Source: Robbsia andropogonis
GTDB lineage: Bacteria > Pseudomonadota > Gammaproteobacteria > Burkholderiales > Burkholderiaceae
Reading direction: 5' to 3'
Length of the DNA: 64,000 nt
NCBI RefSeq assembly: GCF_000970345.1
Contig: NZ_LAQU01000003.1
Span: 275,307-339,306, forward strand
The translations under genes and the position numbers were made by a program. The notes beneath the pieces are model-generated. The model did not search any database. It was not told the origin of the DNA and saw nothing but the letters and a program-made list of their open reading frames with translations. Below, in pieces: positions 39,363-49,073 of the stretch. Numbering within the stretch: the first letter of the stretch is position 1; every line of letters starts with the position of its first letter.

Positions 39363-39790
39363 CGCTTTAAAACACATGTAGGGGGCGGATTGCGATGTAA
39401 TGGGTTCATCGTTCGCTTCGCATAATGCTGCCGACATAATTATTGATAAGTCAATTTAAAGATGCTTCTCGTTGAATGCGTTTCGTTTCGTGCTTAAGCG
39501 ATTAAATAGCGCTAGTTAATTTAAACGGGGGTGCAATCGGTACAAATCGTCATCAAGCGCTACGCGTGGACGCAGGCACAAGATTTCCCATAGTTTTTTT
39601 GAGATGCACGCCAGGTAATTTTTAACAACCCCGCTTGATCATGTTGTGTTTGCACCGCATCGGCATATTACAGGTGCATTTCATTCAAGTTATACAAACG
39701 TTTGCCGCTATCAAAAATAACCGGCTGAAGTGGCCTGAGATGGCAACTGTATCGCCAATTGTAAATGCGCCAACCGCACTGTACTGAACG
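39363..39790. promoter_or_regulatory. AT-rich leader of the DUF3034-globin-GGDEF operon
   Basis: No gene is seen. The stretch 39420-39680 is much richer in A and T than its flanks and should contain the operon promoter. Confidence 0.45.
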
Positions 39791-40747
39791 ATGTCCACGA
39801 AATCCCTCTTCCAGTTCGCGCCCACGTTTCAATGCCTGCTGGGCTGTCTGGTAGCCACGGCCTTGCTTGTCCTGACGTTCGATGCAGCGGCCCAGGTTCC
39901 CTCCGCCTCGGACAACGCCGGTCTGACCGGCACAGCGGGTACGGCCGACTTCGGCGGCAAGTTGTTGCTGACCGGCGGGGTATCCCAGATAGAAGGCTCC
40001 GCCGGCGGCGGACTGACGCCATGGGCCGTCATCGGCGGTTATGGCACCGGAAGCCAGGTTGGCGGCAACGCGCACGCGACCTACGTCCATACGCAGGATT
40101 TCGCTATCAATAGTTATGGCGCGGAAATCGGCATCGCCAACCGGGTCGAATTGTCGATGGCCCACCAGCAACTGAACACCCGTTCCGCGGGCGCGGCGCT
40201 GGGCCTGGGCGCTGGCTATCGCATCAATATGGATACGTTCGGCGTCAAGGTGCGCGTCCTGGGCGATGCGGTCCTGGACCAGGACACGTGGGTGCCACAG
40301 ATCGCTGTCGGCATGCAGTTCAAGCGCAACAACAACGGTGCACTGGTCAAGGCGCTGGGCGCCCGCAGCGATTCCGGCACCGACTTCTATGTCTCGGCGA
40401 CCAAGCTGCTTCTCGCGCAAAGCCTGTTATTGAACGGCACATTACGTATGACGAAGGCCAATCAGTTCGGCATTCTGGGATTTGGCGGCGACAAATCCAA
40501 TTCCTATAAAGCCGCTTTCGAAGCGTCCGCCGCCTATTTGCTGTCGAAATCCATTGCTGTGGGCGTGGAATACCGGATGAAGCCGAACAATTTGGGATTT
40601 GCGCGTGAGCAAGATGCCTACGATGCGTTTATTGCGTGGGCGCCAACCAAGTATTTCTCTCTGACATTTGCCTATGTCGACCTAGGCGATATTGCTACGT
40701 TTCGTCGCCAACGCGGCGTCTACGGCAGCGCCCAAGTAGGATTCTGA
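39791..40747 (+). CDS. DUF3034 family outer-membrane protein
   Basis: A 318-residue protein with a signal peptide ending DAAAQ and the DUF3034 hallmark sequence GKLLLTGGVSQIEGSAGGG. Alternating amphipathic strands and a terminal Phe (QVGF) suggest an outer-membrane beta-barrel. Its stop lies 2 bp before the globin ATG, so translation is probably coupled. The function is unknown; in Betaproteobacteria it recurs with truncated globin, cupredoxin-like and GGDEF/EAL genes. Confidence 0.9.
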   Translation: MSTKSLFQFAPTFQCLLGCLVATALLVLTFDAAAQVPSASDNAGLTGTAGTADFGGKLLLTGGVSQIEGSAGGGLTPWAVIGGYGTGSQVGGNAHATYVHTQDFAINSYGAEIGIANRVELSMAHQQLNTRSAGAALGLGAGYRINMDTFGVKVRVLGDAVLDQDTWVPQIAVGMQFKRNNNGALVKALGARSDSGTDFYVSATKLLLAQSLLLNGTLRMTKANQFGILGFGGDKSNSYKAAFEASAAYLLSKSIAVGVEYRMKPNNLGFAREQDAYDAFIAWAPTKYFSLTFAYVDLGDIATFRRQRGVYGSAQVGF

Positions 40748-40749
40748 CC

Positions 40750-41241
40750 ATGCGCCGAGCCCCTGTTTCCGTTTCATCATCGCGTACGCACTCGCAACCG
40801 ACACCACGCACCTTGCTCCTGATCGCGGCGACCACGTTTTTCGTCGCCACCGCGATGTTGTTCACTCACCCGGCAAAGGCAGCCGAAACGCTATACCAGC
40901 AGTTCGGTGGCGAAGCGAAGATGTCGAAGATCATCGATGATTTTTACGACAATCTGCTTGCGGACCCGCGCACGAAAGACTACTTCGAGGGCGTGTCGCT
41001 GACTCGCGTCAAAAAGCTCCTGGGTGAGCAATTCTGCATGTTGCTGGACGGTGGCTGCACCTATACCGGCCGGTCGATGAAGCAGACGCACGCAGGCGAC
41101 GGCATCAACCGCGCAGCGTTCGACGCGACCATTGAAGACCTTCAGAAAGCGATGGACAAGCACGGTATTCCGTTCCGACTGCAAAACAAACTGCTCGCTA
41201 AACTGGCTCCGATGTACCGCGACATCCAGGATCGCGAGTAA
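40750..41241 (+). CDS. Periplasmic group 1 truncated hemoglobin
   Basis: A 163-residue protein: signal peptide (LLLIAATTFFVATAM, cut near HPAKA) and a group 1 trHb domain with LYQQFGGEAKMSKIIDDFYD (B10 Tyr), the GGxxxYxGRxM motif (DGGCTYTGRSMKQTH) and the proximal His in KQTHAGDGI. Export of a truncated globin is uncommon; heme would have to be loaded in the periplasm. Two cysteines (QFCML, DGGCTY) flank the heme pocket and could form a disulfide. It may sense, bind or detoxify O2 or NO for the c-di-GMP protein downstream. Confidence 0.9.
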   Translation: MRRAPVSVSSSRTHSQPTPRTLLLIAATTFFVATAMLFTHPAKAAETLYQQFGGEAKMSKIIDDFYDNLLADPRTKDYFEGVSLTRVKKLLGEQFCMLLDGGCTYTGRSMKQTHAGDGINRAAFDATIEDLQKAMDKHGIPFRLQNKLLAKLAPMYRDIQDRE

Positions 41242-41323
41242 TTGTAAAGAATCCTCGCGCACGTCCGTTATCCGGAATGGGCGCGCTCAATCCTGGGCGA
41301 AACGCCCGGACGGACTGACCACT

Positions 41324-42013
41324 ATGTGCCCGCTTCTTCGATCGCCGTTCCTGCTGACGTCATCGGCGCCGATGCATCGCGCCCTGCGTCATGTCGGCAC
41401 CAGCTTGCTGACCACATCGCTGCTGCTCGTCGGCGCGATGGTGGGCATGCCGGCCATGGCGGCAACCGTATCGGTCAAGGTGGTAGACCAGAGCGGCGCC
41501 GCCGTTGATGATGCCGTGGTCTGGGCGATCCCGTCCGGCGACACGGTGCCGCCGACAACGTCGGGCACGGCCACCATCGACCAAGTCAAACGCAAATTCG
41601 TGCCGTTGATTTCGGTAGTGCAGACCGGCACGTCGGTCACTTTCCCGAACAAGGACGACTTCGAGCACGATGTGTACTCGTTCTCGGACGCGAAGAAGTT
41701 CGACCTGCATCTCTACCACGGATTGCATGCAAAACCTGTGGTGTTCGACAAGAGTGGCCTGGTGGTAATGGGCTGCAATATCCATGATCAGATGCTGGCC
41801 TATCTGATGGTGGTGGATACGCCGTATTTTGCGAAAACCGACAAAACCGGTAGCGCGCAATTGATGAAACTGCCGCAGGGCGCCTATACGCTGACAGTCT
41901 GGCACTACCAGATGACCGATCCGAATGGACGGGTCACGCAGCCGTTGACCGCCGGCGCGGCGAACACCACGAGCGCGGCCAGCATGCGCGTGGAATTGAA
42001 GCCGTCGTCGTGA
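41324..42013 (+). CDS. Cupredoxin-like periplasmic protein (annotated elsewhere as methylamine utilisation protein)
   Basis: From the ATG at 41324 the product is 229 residues; the ATG at 41372 would give a tidier signal peptide ending GMPAMA. The mature part begins with a beta-sandwich (ATVSVKVVDQSGAAVDDAVV) and continues into a plastocyanin-like fold. Candidate type-1 copper ligands are visible: His in DDFEHDVYSFS, Cys and His in VMGCNIHDQM, and the following Met. The methylamine link in common annotation is by fold only; no methylamine genes are here. Confidence 0.85.
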   Translation: MCPLLRSPFLLTSSAPMHRALRHVGTSLLTTSLLLVGAMVGMPAMAATVSVKVVDQSGAAVDDAVVWAIPSGDTVPPTTSGTATIDQVKRKFVPLISVVQTGTSVTFPNKDDFEHDVYSFSDAKKFDLHLYHGLHAKPVVFDKSGLVVMGCNIHDQMLAYLMVVDTPYFAKTDKTGSAQLMKLPQGAYTLTVWHYQMTDPNGRVTQPLTAGAANTTSAASMRVELKPSS

Positions 42014-42146
42014 TGCGGCCCGCCCGGACCACCGGCGCAACGCCTGTCCCCGCCCCCGCCCGCCTGCCGGGGATGGCGCATGACGCGGACAGCGGCGCCG
42101 GGCTCGCGGCCGTCACGACGCCTAGCAGTGCAACGAGGCGCCTGCC

Positions 42147-44723
42147 ATGTTGATTCGCATGCCATTCCATAGTCTTCGCGCCCGTATCGGGTTCACGATC
42201 GTATTGCTGATGCTGGCCGTACAGATTGCCGGTTTCCTGATCATCAGCTCGGTGATCCGGACGAACGCGTATGCCAATGCCAACGCGGAACTCGCGGTGG
42301 CCGAGCGTGTATTGCATGAAATCCTCGACGCCAACGGCGAACGACTGACGCAGGCCGCATCGGTCGTCTCGGATGACTTTGGCTTCCGCGCCGCCGTCGC
42401 GACACATGACGTCAGCACGATTGATTCGGCGCTAAAGAACCACGGCGACCGCATCCACGCAAAGCTCGCGATGCTGGCCGATACCAACGGCAAGCTGATC
42501 GCCGATACGGCCGGGCCGATTTTGCCCGGCGAGGTGTTTCCGTTTCCCGACATGATTCGGCAGGCCGCCCGGGAAGGTTCGGCCCGCATGATCGGCATGC
42601 TCAACGGACAGCTTTACCAGATCGTGGCCGTGCCGGTAAAGGCGCCGTTGACGATCGGTTATATCGGCATGGGCTTCGCGATCGACACCACCACCGCGAA
42701 AGAAATGGCGGCACTGCTCTCGCTGGACATCTCGTTCATGGCTCGCGACGGCAAAAAGAACTGGGAATCGCTTGCCTCGTCGCTCGACGAGCCGGGGGCG
42801 CAAGACGAACGGGGGCGCCGCTCCGACGCCACCCGGTGGGACGGCGGTGATCGCGACTATGTCAGCCGCCTGGTGCGCCTGAACGACACCGTTACAACCG
42901 CGCCGATGGCCGTGCTGCTGCAGCGTTCGCTGACGGATGCGCTACAGCCGTTCCGCCGTCTGCAAACCGCCCTGCTATTGATCACCGTCGTCGGCCTGGT
43001 GATGTCCGTACTCGGCAGCCTGTTGACGGCGAACAGCGTTACGAAGCCTATTGGCGCGCTGACGCGTTTCTCGCGCCGCGTGGGCCTCGGAGACTATTCA
43101 GAGCCGATCCAGATCCCGCATGACAGCGAGGTCGGCCAGTTGGCACAAGCTTTCAACACTATGCAGGAAGGTATTTCCGAACGCGAGCAGCGAATCACGG
43201 AACTGGCATACACGGACCGCCTTACGCGCCTGCCGAACCGCGCACGGTTTGCCGAGCGGCTGGATGACGCATTGCAGCCTGCACGCGCGATCGAACGCGC
43301 CCAGGCGCGGGCGGTGTCGGGCATCGCGCCGGAACACGGTGGCGAGGCGGCGGCGGAAACATCCACTATCGAGGCGTTGCCCCCTTTCAGCCTCATGGTG
43401 ATGGATCTGGATCGATTCAAGTACGTCAACGATACATTGGGCCATCATATCGGCGACGAGTTGTTGCGCGAAGCAGCCGATCGTCTGCGCGGCGCGCTCG
43501 CGCCCTACACCAACATGGTCGCCCGGCTGGGTGGCGACGAATTCGCGATCCTTCTGCCCGACACCGATAGCGACGCCGCGATCCGCGTGGCCGACCTTAC
43601 CTTGAAAACACTCGAGCAGCCGATTTACATCGAGCATCAGTTCGTCGACGTGGGTGCCAGCATTGGCATTGCCACCTTTCCGAAAGACGGCACCGACGCC
43701 AGTGTGCTGCTGCGCCGCGCGGATATCGCGATGTATGTCGCGAAACGCGGCAACCTGGGTCGCATGGCCTTCGATGACAAATACGATAAGAACCGTGCGG
43801 ATCGTCTCTCGTTGATGAGCGAGTTGCGTCAGGCCGTGGAACAGAACGAGCTGATGCTGTTTTATCAACCAAAGGTCGATCTGGCCACGTCCGAGGTGAA
43901 GTACGTCGAGGCCTTGGTACGATGGGAGCATCCGGTTCGCGGCTTCGTACCGCCAGACCAGTTCATTCCGTTTGCCGAACAAACGGGTTACATCAAGGCA
44001 ATCACCAACTGGGTCATCGATCGTGCGGTGGCGCAATGCGCGGAATGGCTGTCGCGCGACGTCGAATTGGCCATCTCCGTCAACGTGTCCGCGCGCGACT
44101 TGATCCATAGCGCGTTGCCGGCCAAGATGGCCACGGTACTCGCGAAGTACAAGGTTCCGCCCCACCTGGTATGGCTGGAAATCACCGAAAGCGCGATCAT
44201 CGACGATCCCGCGCACGCGATTGCCACGTTGGACAAGTTGTATGCGCTGGGCATTCGCCTGTCGATTGACGACTTTGGCACCGGGTATTCGTCGCTCGCA
44301 TATCTGAAACGCATGCCGGTGCATGAGCTGAAGATCGATCGCACTTTCGTGATGGGGATGGCCGAGCATGTGAGCGACAAAACCATCGTGCGCTCGACCA
44401 TCGACCTTGGCCATAACATGGGATTGAAGGTGGTGGCAGAAGGCGTCGAAAACGTCGAGGTGATGAACCAGTTGCGTGAGTTGAATTGCGACTTGGCTCA
44501 GGGCTATCATCTGAGTCGCCCCCTGCCTCCAGAACGGCTGGAAGTCTGGCTGGCGGAATGGGATGCGAAGCTGAAAGCGGAGGCAGTCGTGGCCGCCGCA
44601 GTCCAGGCCGCCAGCAATGCGACGTCGACGCAGCACGTCGCATCCGCGCACGCCATCGCGCATCGGGGCGCCGGCAATGCCGCCATGGCTGGCGTGCCCC
44701 GACCAGACGTCGATAAGACCTGA
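42147..44723 (+). CDS. Membrane GGDEF-EAL cyclic di-GMP protein
   Basis: 858 residues: membrane helix 1 (about 13-35), a periplasmic sensor domain of about 235 residues, helix 2 (about 272-295), a HAMP linker, GGDEF with intact motif RLGGDEFAIL (about residue 462) and EAL with EALVRWEHP (about 587). EAL metal and catalytic residues look complete (NVSARDL, EITESAI, SIDDFGTGYSS, KVVAEGVE). The RxxD inhibitory site five residues before GGDEF is absent (TNMV there). A roughly 30-residue Ala/Glu-rich insert interrupts the start of GGDEF. Both synthesis and breakdown are possible; the sensor faces the periplasm, where the globin and cupredoxin partners are. Confidence 0.95.
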   Translation: MLIRMPFHSLRARIGFTIVLLMLAVQIAGFLIISSVIRTNAYANANAELAVAERVLHEILDANGERLTQAASVVSDDFGFRAAVATHDVSTIDSALKNHGDRIHAKLAMLADTNGKLIADTAGPILPGEVFPFPDMIRQAAREGSARMIGMLNGQLYQIVAVPVKAPLTIGYIGMGFAIDTTTAKEMAALLSLDISFMARDGKKNWESLASSLDEPGAQDERGRRSDATRWDGGDRDYVSRLVRLNDTVTTAPMAVLLQRSLTDALQPFRRLQTALLLITVVGLVMSVLGSLLTANSVTKPIGALTRFSRRVGLGDYSEPIQIPHDSEVGQLAQAFNTMQEGISEREQRITELAYTDRLTRLPNRARFAERLDDALQPARAIERAQARAVSGIAPEHGGEAAAETSTIEALPPFSLMVMDLDRFKYVNDTLGHHIGDELLREAADRLRGALAPYTNMVARLGGDEFAILLPDTDSDAAIRVADLTLKTLEQPIYIEHQFVDVGASIGIATFPKDGTDASVLLRRADIAMYVAKRGNLGRMAFDDKYDKNRADRLSLMSELRQAVEQNELMLFYQPKVDLATSEVKYVEALVRWEHPVRGFVPPDQFIPFAEQTGYIKAITNWVIDRAVAQCAEWLSRDVELAISVNVSARDLIHSALPAKMATVLAKYKVPPHLVWLEITESAIIDDPAHAIATLDKLYALGIRLSIDDFGTGYSSLAYLKRMPVHELKIDRTFVMGMAEHVSDKTIVRSTIDLGHNMGLKVVAEGVENVEVMNQLRELNCDLAQGYHLSRPLPPERLEVWLAEWDAKLKAEAVVAAAVQAASNATSTQHVASAHAIAHRGAGNAAMAGVPRPDVDKT

Positions 44724-44853
44724 ACGGTCACCCGCGGGCAGGATCAGGGGCAGCGTACTTCGTTCGTCGGGCGCCAACGCAGAATTGGCGCTATCGATAG
44801 CAGAATTCGTCGTTGGATTTGCCAGGCAAGAGCAGCTAGGATCGGCGGTCAAA

Positions 44854-45903
44854 ATGACCATTCCGATCCTCACGCATCAGACACGCTCCCGCCAGATGAA
44901 ACGACACGCCAAAGCCGATCCCAAGACGGTGCCCTCCCTTTCAGCGGACCCGCAGCGCCGCGCGTTAACGTCGTTTTTGCTGGCATCGTGTGCAGCCTTC
45001 GCGTTGCCCATGGAAAAAGCGTTCGCGCAGACCGCGTCGCACACGTTCCGCATTGGCTACCAGAAGGCAGCCAGCACGCTGGTCTTGCTTCGTGCAAACG
45101 GCAATCTCGAAAAAGCGCTCGCTCCCGCCGGCGTTACCGTCAAGTGGGTGGAATTTCCCGCGGGACCGCAGCTGCTCGAAGGATTGAATGTCGGCGCGAT
45201 CGACTTCGGCTACGTGGGCGAAGCCCCTCCCGTTTTCGCTCAGGCCGCCGGTGCCGATTTCGTCTATACCGCATATGAAGTGCCCACGCCTCAGGCCGAA
45301 GGTATCCTGGTGGCAAAAGACGCGGCAATTACCAATGTTGCGCAGTTGAAAGGCCGCAAAATCGCGTTCAACAAGGGATCAGACGTCCATTGGTTCATCG
45401 TCGCACTACTGCAAAAACACGGGCTGACATATCGCGACATCCAGCCGGTGTACCTCGCACCCGCGGATGCACGAGCGGCATTGACTTCGGGTTCCGTGGA
45501 CGCATGGGCCATCTGGGACCCGTTTCTCGCCGCGGCGGAACAGCAAAGTGGGGCGCGCTTGCTGGTTGATGGTCGAGGCGTTGTCAGCCATCACCAGTTC
45601 TTCCTGACCGCACGGCCTTATGCAAAGGCCCACGACGACATCGTCAAGCTGACGCTGAATCAATTATCCGCTGCGGGCCAGCAGATATTGGCCGATACGC
45701 GCGCCGCGGCGCTAGCCTTGTCACCGCTGCAAGGATTACCGCCGGAGATCATCGAGGCGGGGCTGAAACACTATGCTCATGTCTACAAGCCGATCGATGC
45801 GCCCGTGCTGGTGGAACAGCAACGTATCGCCGACGCCTTTTATGCGCTCAAACTGATCCCGCGTCCGATCCGGGTGCGCGACGCCACGCTGGTGAACGTC
45901 TGA
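44854..45903 (+). CDS. ssuA: Sulfonate ABC transporter, substrate-binding protein
   Basis: A 349-residue periplasmic binding protein from the ATG at 44854 (another ATG at 44896 is possible). The signal peptide contains RRALTSFLLASCAAFALP. The SsuA family is shown by TFRIGYQKAASTLVLLRANG, FPAGPQLLEGLNVGAIDFGY and VDAWAIWDPFLAAAE. It captures aliphatic sulfonates. The stop codon overlaps the permease start (TGATG). Confidence 0.94.
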   Translation: MTIPILTHQTRSRQMKRHAKADPKTVPSLSADPQRRALTSFLLASCAAFALPMEKAFAQTASHTFRIGYQKAASTLVLLRANGNLEKALAPAGVTVKWVEFPAGPQLLEGLNVGAIDFGYVGEAPPVFAQAAGADFVYTAYEVPTPQAEGILVAKDAAITNVAQLKGRKIAFNKGSDVHWFIVALLQKHGLTYRDIQPVYLAPADARAALTSGSVDAWAIWDPFLAAAEQQSGARLLVDGRGVVSHHQFFLTARPYAKAHDDIVKLTLNQLSAAGQQILADTRAAALALSPLQGLPPEIIEAGLKHYAHVYKPIDAPVLVEQQRIADAFYALKLIPRPIRVRDATLVNV

Positions 45904-46832
45904 TGGCGGAAACCGAGCTATCGCGCCGCCTCGGGCCACTACACGCAGGCCAGCGTCCCAATGCCGATAAAGGCATTGACGGCGCGCACGCAGGCAAGGT
46001 TCACGTCGGGGAAAAATCGTCCCGGTTGTCTTCGCGACCTTACGGTCGGCGTCTCGTTCATGCGATGTATCGAACGGCGCCGTGGCTCGTTCCCCTGCTT
46101 TTACTGGCGTTATGGGAGCTCGCTTCGCGTAGCGGACATCTGTCCTCACGGGTGCTTCCGGAACCGCTCGCGGTCGGGCGCGCGGCGTTGGCATTATCTC
46201 GGTCGGGCGAGCTATGGACCGACCTGGAAGCCAGTACCGTGCGGGCCCTGTCAGGCCTCGCGATCGGTGGTATTTTGGGACTCGCGTTTGGCCTCGCGAA
46301 TGGCCTCTCGCGCCTGTCTGAATTGCTGACCGATACCACGCTGCAGATGGTGCGCAATATCCCGCCTTTGGCGATGATTCCACTGGTGATCCTGTGGTTC
46401 GGCATCGATGAAAGCGCCAAGCTGTTCCTGGTCGCCATCGGCGTATTCTTCCCGATCTACATCAATACCTTCCATGGCATACGCACCGTGGATCGGGCAT
46501 TGATCGAGATGGCGAAAAGCTATGACTTGCAAGGTTGGCCACTGATTCGCGATGTCATTCTCCCTGGCGCATTACCGTCCATTCTCGTTGGCGTGCGGTT
46601 CGCGCTGGGCTTGATGTGGGTGATGCTGATCGTCGCGGAAACCGTATCCGCGCAATCCGGTATCGGCTATATGACGATGAACGCACGGGAATTCCTCCAG
46701 ACCGATATCGTCCTGGTTGGTATTCTGTTGTACGCCATCCTTGGCAAGCTCGCGGACCTGTTTGCAAAAGCGTTGGAACACTGGCTCTTGAAGTGGCACC
46801 CCGAACACCAGAAACGTGGGGTGAAACGATGA
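45903..46832 (+). CDS. ssuC: Sulfonate ABC transporter, permease
   Basis: A 309-residue inner-membrane protein with six or more helices and the BPD_transp_1 EAA-type loop ([20 protein letters not shown]). An extra polar N-terminus of about 50 residues precedes the first helix; internal ATGs could shorten it. It overlaps ssuA by 1 bp and ssuB by 4 bp. Confidence 0.94.
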   Translation: MAETELSRRLGPLHAGQRPNADKGIDGAHAGKVHVGEKSSRLSSRPYGRRLVHAMYRTAPWLVPLLLLALWELASRSGHLSSRVLPEPLAVGRAALALSRSGELWTDLEASTVRALSGLAIGGILGLAFGLANGLSRLSELLTDTTLQMVRNIPPLAMIPLVILWFGIDESAKLFLVAIGVFFPIYINTFHGIRTVDRALIEMAKSYDLQGWPLIRDVILPGALPSILVGVRFALGLMWVMLIVAETVSAQSGIGYMTMNAREFLQTDIVLVGILLYAILGKLADLFAKALEHWLLKWHPEHQKRGVKR

Positions 46833-47569
46833 GCGTCACCTTGGCTGGGAGCCAACCGGTCACCGACGTCGACGCGGCATCCGCCGCCGTGGATATCAGA
46901 CGCCTGTCGAAGCATTACGGTGAACAGCATGTGTTGCGACATATCGACTTGCAGGTGCGAGAAGGCGAATTCGTCGCGATCGTCGGCCGCAGCGGTTGTG
47001 GCAAGAGCACCTTGCTGAGGACCATCGCGGGCCTCGACGAACCTGACTCCGGCTATCTGTCCGTTGATCGCGCCAGCCTGCGCTTGATGTTTCAGGATGC
47101 GCGTCTACTGCCATGGAAAAACGTGCTGGACAATGTCGCGATCGGATTAGGCAAGGATGGCGCCGACAAGGCACGATCCGCCCTGCGAGCGGTCGGCCTG
47201 TCGGATCGCGCAGCGGAGTGGCCGGCGGTGCTTTCCGGCGGGCAAAGACAACGCGTGGCATTGGCGCGCGCGTTGGTCCGTCGACCGCGCGTGCTGTTGT
47301 TGGACGAGCCGCTTGGCGCGCTCGACGCGTTGACGCGCATCGAAATGCATTCGTTGATCGAGACGCTGTGGCAATCTCAGAAATTCACCGCACTGCTCGT
47401 CACGCATGACGTGCAGGAGGCCGTTGCATTGGCGGATCGCGTCATCATGATCGAAGCCGGGCAGATCGTGATGGATCAGCGGGTGGACCTCCCTCGGCCG
47501 CGTCAACGGGGCGATGAAACTTTTGCACGTATCGAGGCTGCGGTGCTGCGTCGCGTGCTGGCACGGTAG
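46829..47569 (+). CDS. ssuB: Sulfonate ABC transporter, ATP-binding protein
   Basis: A 246-residue ABC ATPase: Walker [11 protein letters not shown]-loop [11 protein letters not shown], signature [15 protein letters not shown], Walker [13 protein letters not shown] and switch His in [10 protein letters not shown]. The ATG at 46829 overlaps the ssuC stop (ATGA). No ssuD or ssuE monooxygenase genes follow, so the desulfonation step is encoded elsewhere. Confidence 0.95.
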   Translation: MSVTLAGSQPVTDVDAASAAVDIRRLSKHYGEQHVLRHIDLQVREGEFVAIVGRSGCGKSTLLRTIAGLDEPDSGYLSVDRASLRLMFQDARLLPWKNVLDNVAIGLGKDGADKARSALRAVGLSDRAAEWPAVLSGGQRQRVALARALVRRPRVLLLDEPLGALDALTRIEMHSLIETLWQSQKFTALLVTHDVQEAVALADRVIMIEAGQIVMDQRVDLPRPRQRGDETFARIEAAVLRRVLAR

Positions 47570-47646
47570 GGTATCGCGCCGCCGTGTCCCGGCACATATA
47601 CGTTCATCACGCAGTCTCGCAACATCGATTGGTGGCGGCCCCTGCC

Positions 47647-48684
47647 TTAGCAGCAAGAGTCATCACGCGATTTACGGCCTACTTGACGCAATGACGACGA
47701 TGGCGATTCACCGAACGTGCGCTTGTACTCCATCGCAAATCGGCCAAGGTGAGAAAACCCCCATTTCAATGCAACATCGGTGACCGATCGCGGCTCGCCG
47801 TGCTTGCCACGCAGTTCGTCACGGACTTGCTGGAGACGCGCCTGGCGCACCCAGACCATCGGGCTGACGCCATGGCGATTCCTGAATCCGGCAAACAACG
47901 TGCTGGCGCTGACGCCGGAAAACTCAGCAAGTTGCTCGATCGTCAGCGGCTCATGCAAATGCGCCCGAATATATTCCTCGACACGTTTGACGTAAAACGG
48001 CGCCAACGGCCGGTGGGACGCACGTATGCCGTCCCGCGCATTATTGGCCTGCCCATAGATCAGTGCATTGAGAATCGTCGATTCGAATTGTTCGTAGGCC
48101 AACGGATTCCGTAACGGATGCGCGGGATCGCCAAGCGCATCCGCCAGCAGGCGTAGTAACGGCAACAAGCATAGCGCGGACGGCGAGGTCATCTCGAACG
48201 ACGGATCGAACTCCACGACGCGCCGTCCCTCGCCGCCGAAATGGCTGGCGCAGTGCCGCTCGAGCGCATCGCGCTCGATGCGCAGCACGACTTGCGGACA
48301 ATGCCGCCATCGCATCCGCAACGGCAGCGTGGGCGAAACGAAAGACGCGACATGCGGCGATGAGTCGAAATATTTATCGCCGCATTCGATCACCGCACCG
48401 CCCTGCAGGGGCATTTGCAACAGGAAGAAACTGCCGAGTCGTTCTGGATCGATCGTTACATCGGCGCCGTAATCGAGCAGGTTCAGTGTCAGATTGCCGT
48501 ATTGCGCACGATGCATCCGGCTAACGAAGCGCTCGGAGCGCCCTGCAAACGCGAGCTTGTGCGGCTTGAATACGGCGCCCACGCGCTCGCGCACTTCGTC
48601 AAAATCGCCTGACTCCAACAGCAGGCTGCTTTCATTGAAGCAAGCCGCACCGGCCAGCGAGGGGACGACGGAAAAAGGCGTCAT
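47647..48684 (-). CDS. AraC-family regulator, divergent from the aromatic monooxygenase operon
   Basis: 345 residues from the ATG at 48684, which has GGAG 7 bp upstream; the frame is open to 48795. The N-terminal part fits AraC_binding_2 (GNLTLNLLDYGADVTIDP, then SFFLLQMPLQGGAVIECGDK), as in AndR, XylS and related aromatic-pathway activators. The C-terminal double helix-turn-helix is clear (LTIEQLAEFSGVSASTLFAG, SVTDVALKWGFSHLGRFAME). It likely activates the divergent operon in response to indole or a metabolite. Confidence 0.92.
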   Translation of the reverse strand: MTPFSVVPSLAGAACFNESSLLLESGDFDEVRERVGAVFKPHKLAFAGRSERFVSRMHRAQYGNLTLNLLDYGADVTIDPERLGSFFLLQMPLQGGAVIECGDKYFDSSPHVASFVSPTLPLRMRWRHCPQVVLRIERDALERHCASHFGGEGRRVVEFDPSFEMTSPSALCLLPLLRLLADALGDPAHPLRNPLAYEQFESTILNALIYGQANNARDGIRASHRPLAPFYVKRVEEYIRAHLHEPLTIEQLAEFSGVSASTLFAGFRNRHGVSPMVWVRQARLQQVRDELRGKHGEPRSVTDVALKWGFSHLGRFAMEYKRTFGESPSSSLRQVGRKSRDDSCC

Positions 48685-49073
48685 CGAAGTTCTCCAGGAC
48701 CATCCATTTTGCACCTGCCCTGTGCGCGATACCCCAATCCCGTGCAGCCATCCCGAGAAAGTGGATAGCCGCGTGGAGGATTCGGATAGTGGCATCGCTT
48801 CCGTGCTCTATAAAAGCCGAAAACGCAAGAACCAGGCCATCACGCAATCGATTTGCACTCTAAGCCACCGGTATTCGAGCGGCCACCCTCCTTTACCCGT
48901 ACCCGCTTCTTTTTCGTTATTTCCGTACGCTTGGCGGCCTTACACCACAACTCGCGCTCGTATCGCCTTTGTCGTTTTCCGGAGTCCGTGGATATCCGCC
49001 GGATAAAGCGGATAGAACCGTTTATTTAGGCATCGAACACTAGTCTCGACATCAAACGAGAGTAGAAACCGCC
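48685..49073. promoter_or_regulatory. Divergent control region of the AraC/catabolic operon
   Basis: No gene is seen. The spacer between the regulator and the catabolic genes should hold both promoters and the AraC-type half-sites. A GAAAGGA ribosome binding site immediately before 49074 is very close to the ATG. Confidence 0.5.

Noticed and set aside
44854..47569. Taurine or nitrate importer in place of sulfonate importer
   Set aside because: The binding protein and permease have SsuA/SsuC-type motifs and no tauD or nitrate reductase genes are adjacent; exact ligand still cannot be fixed.
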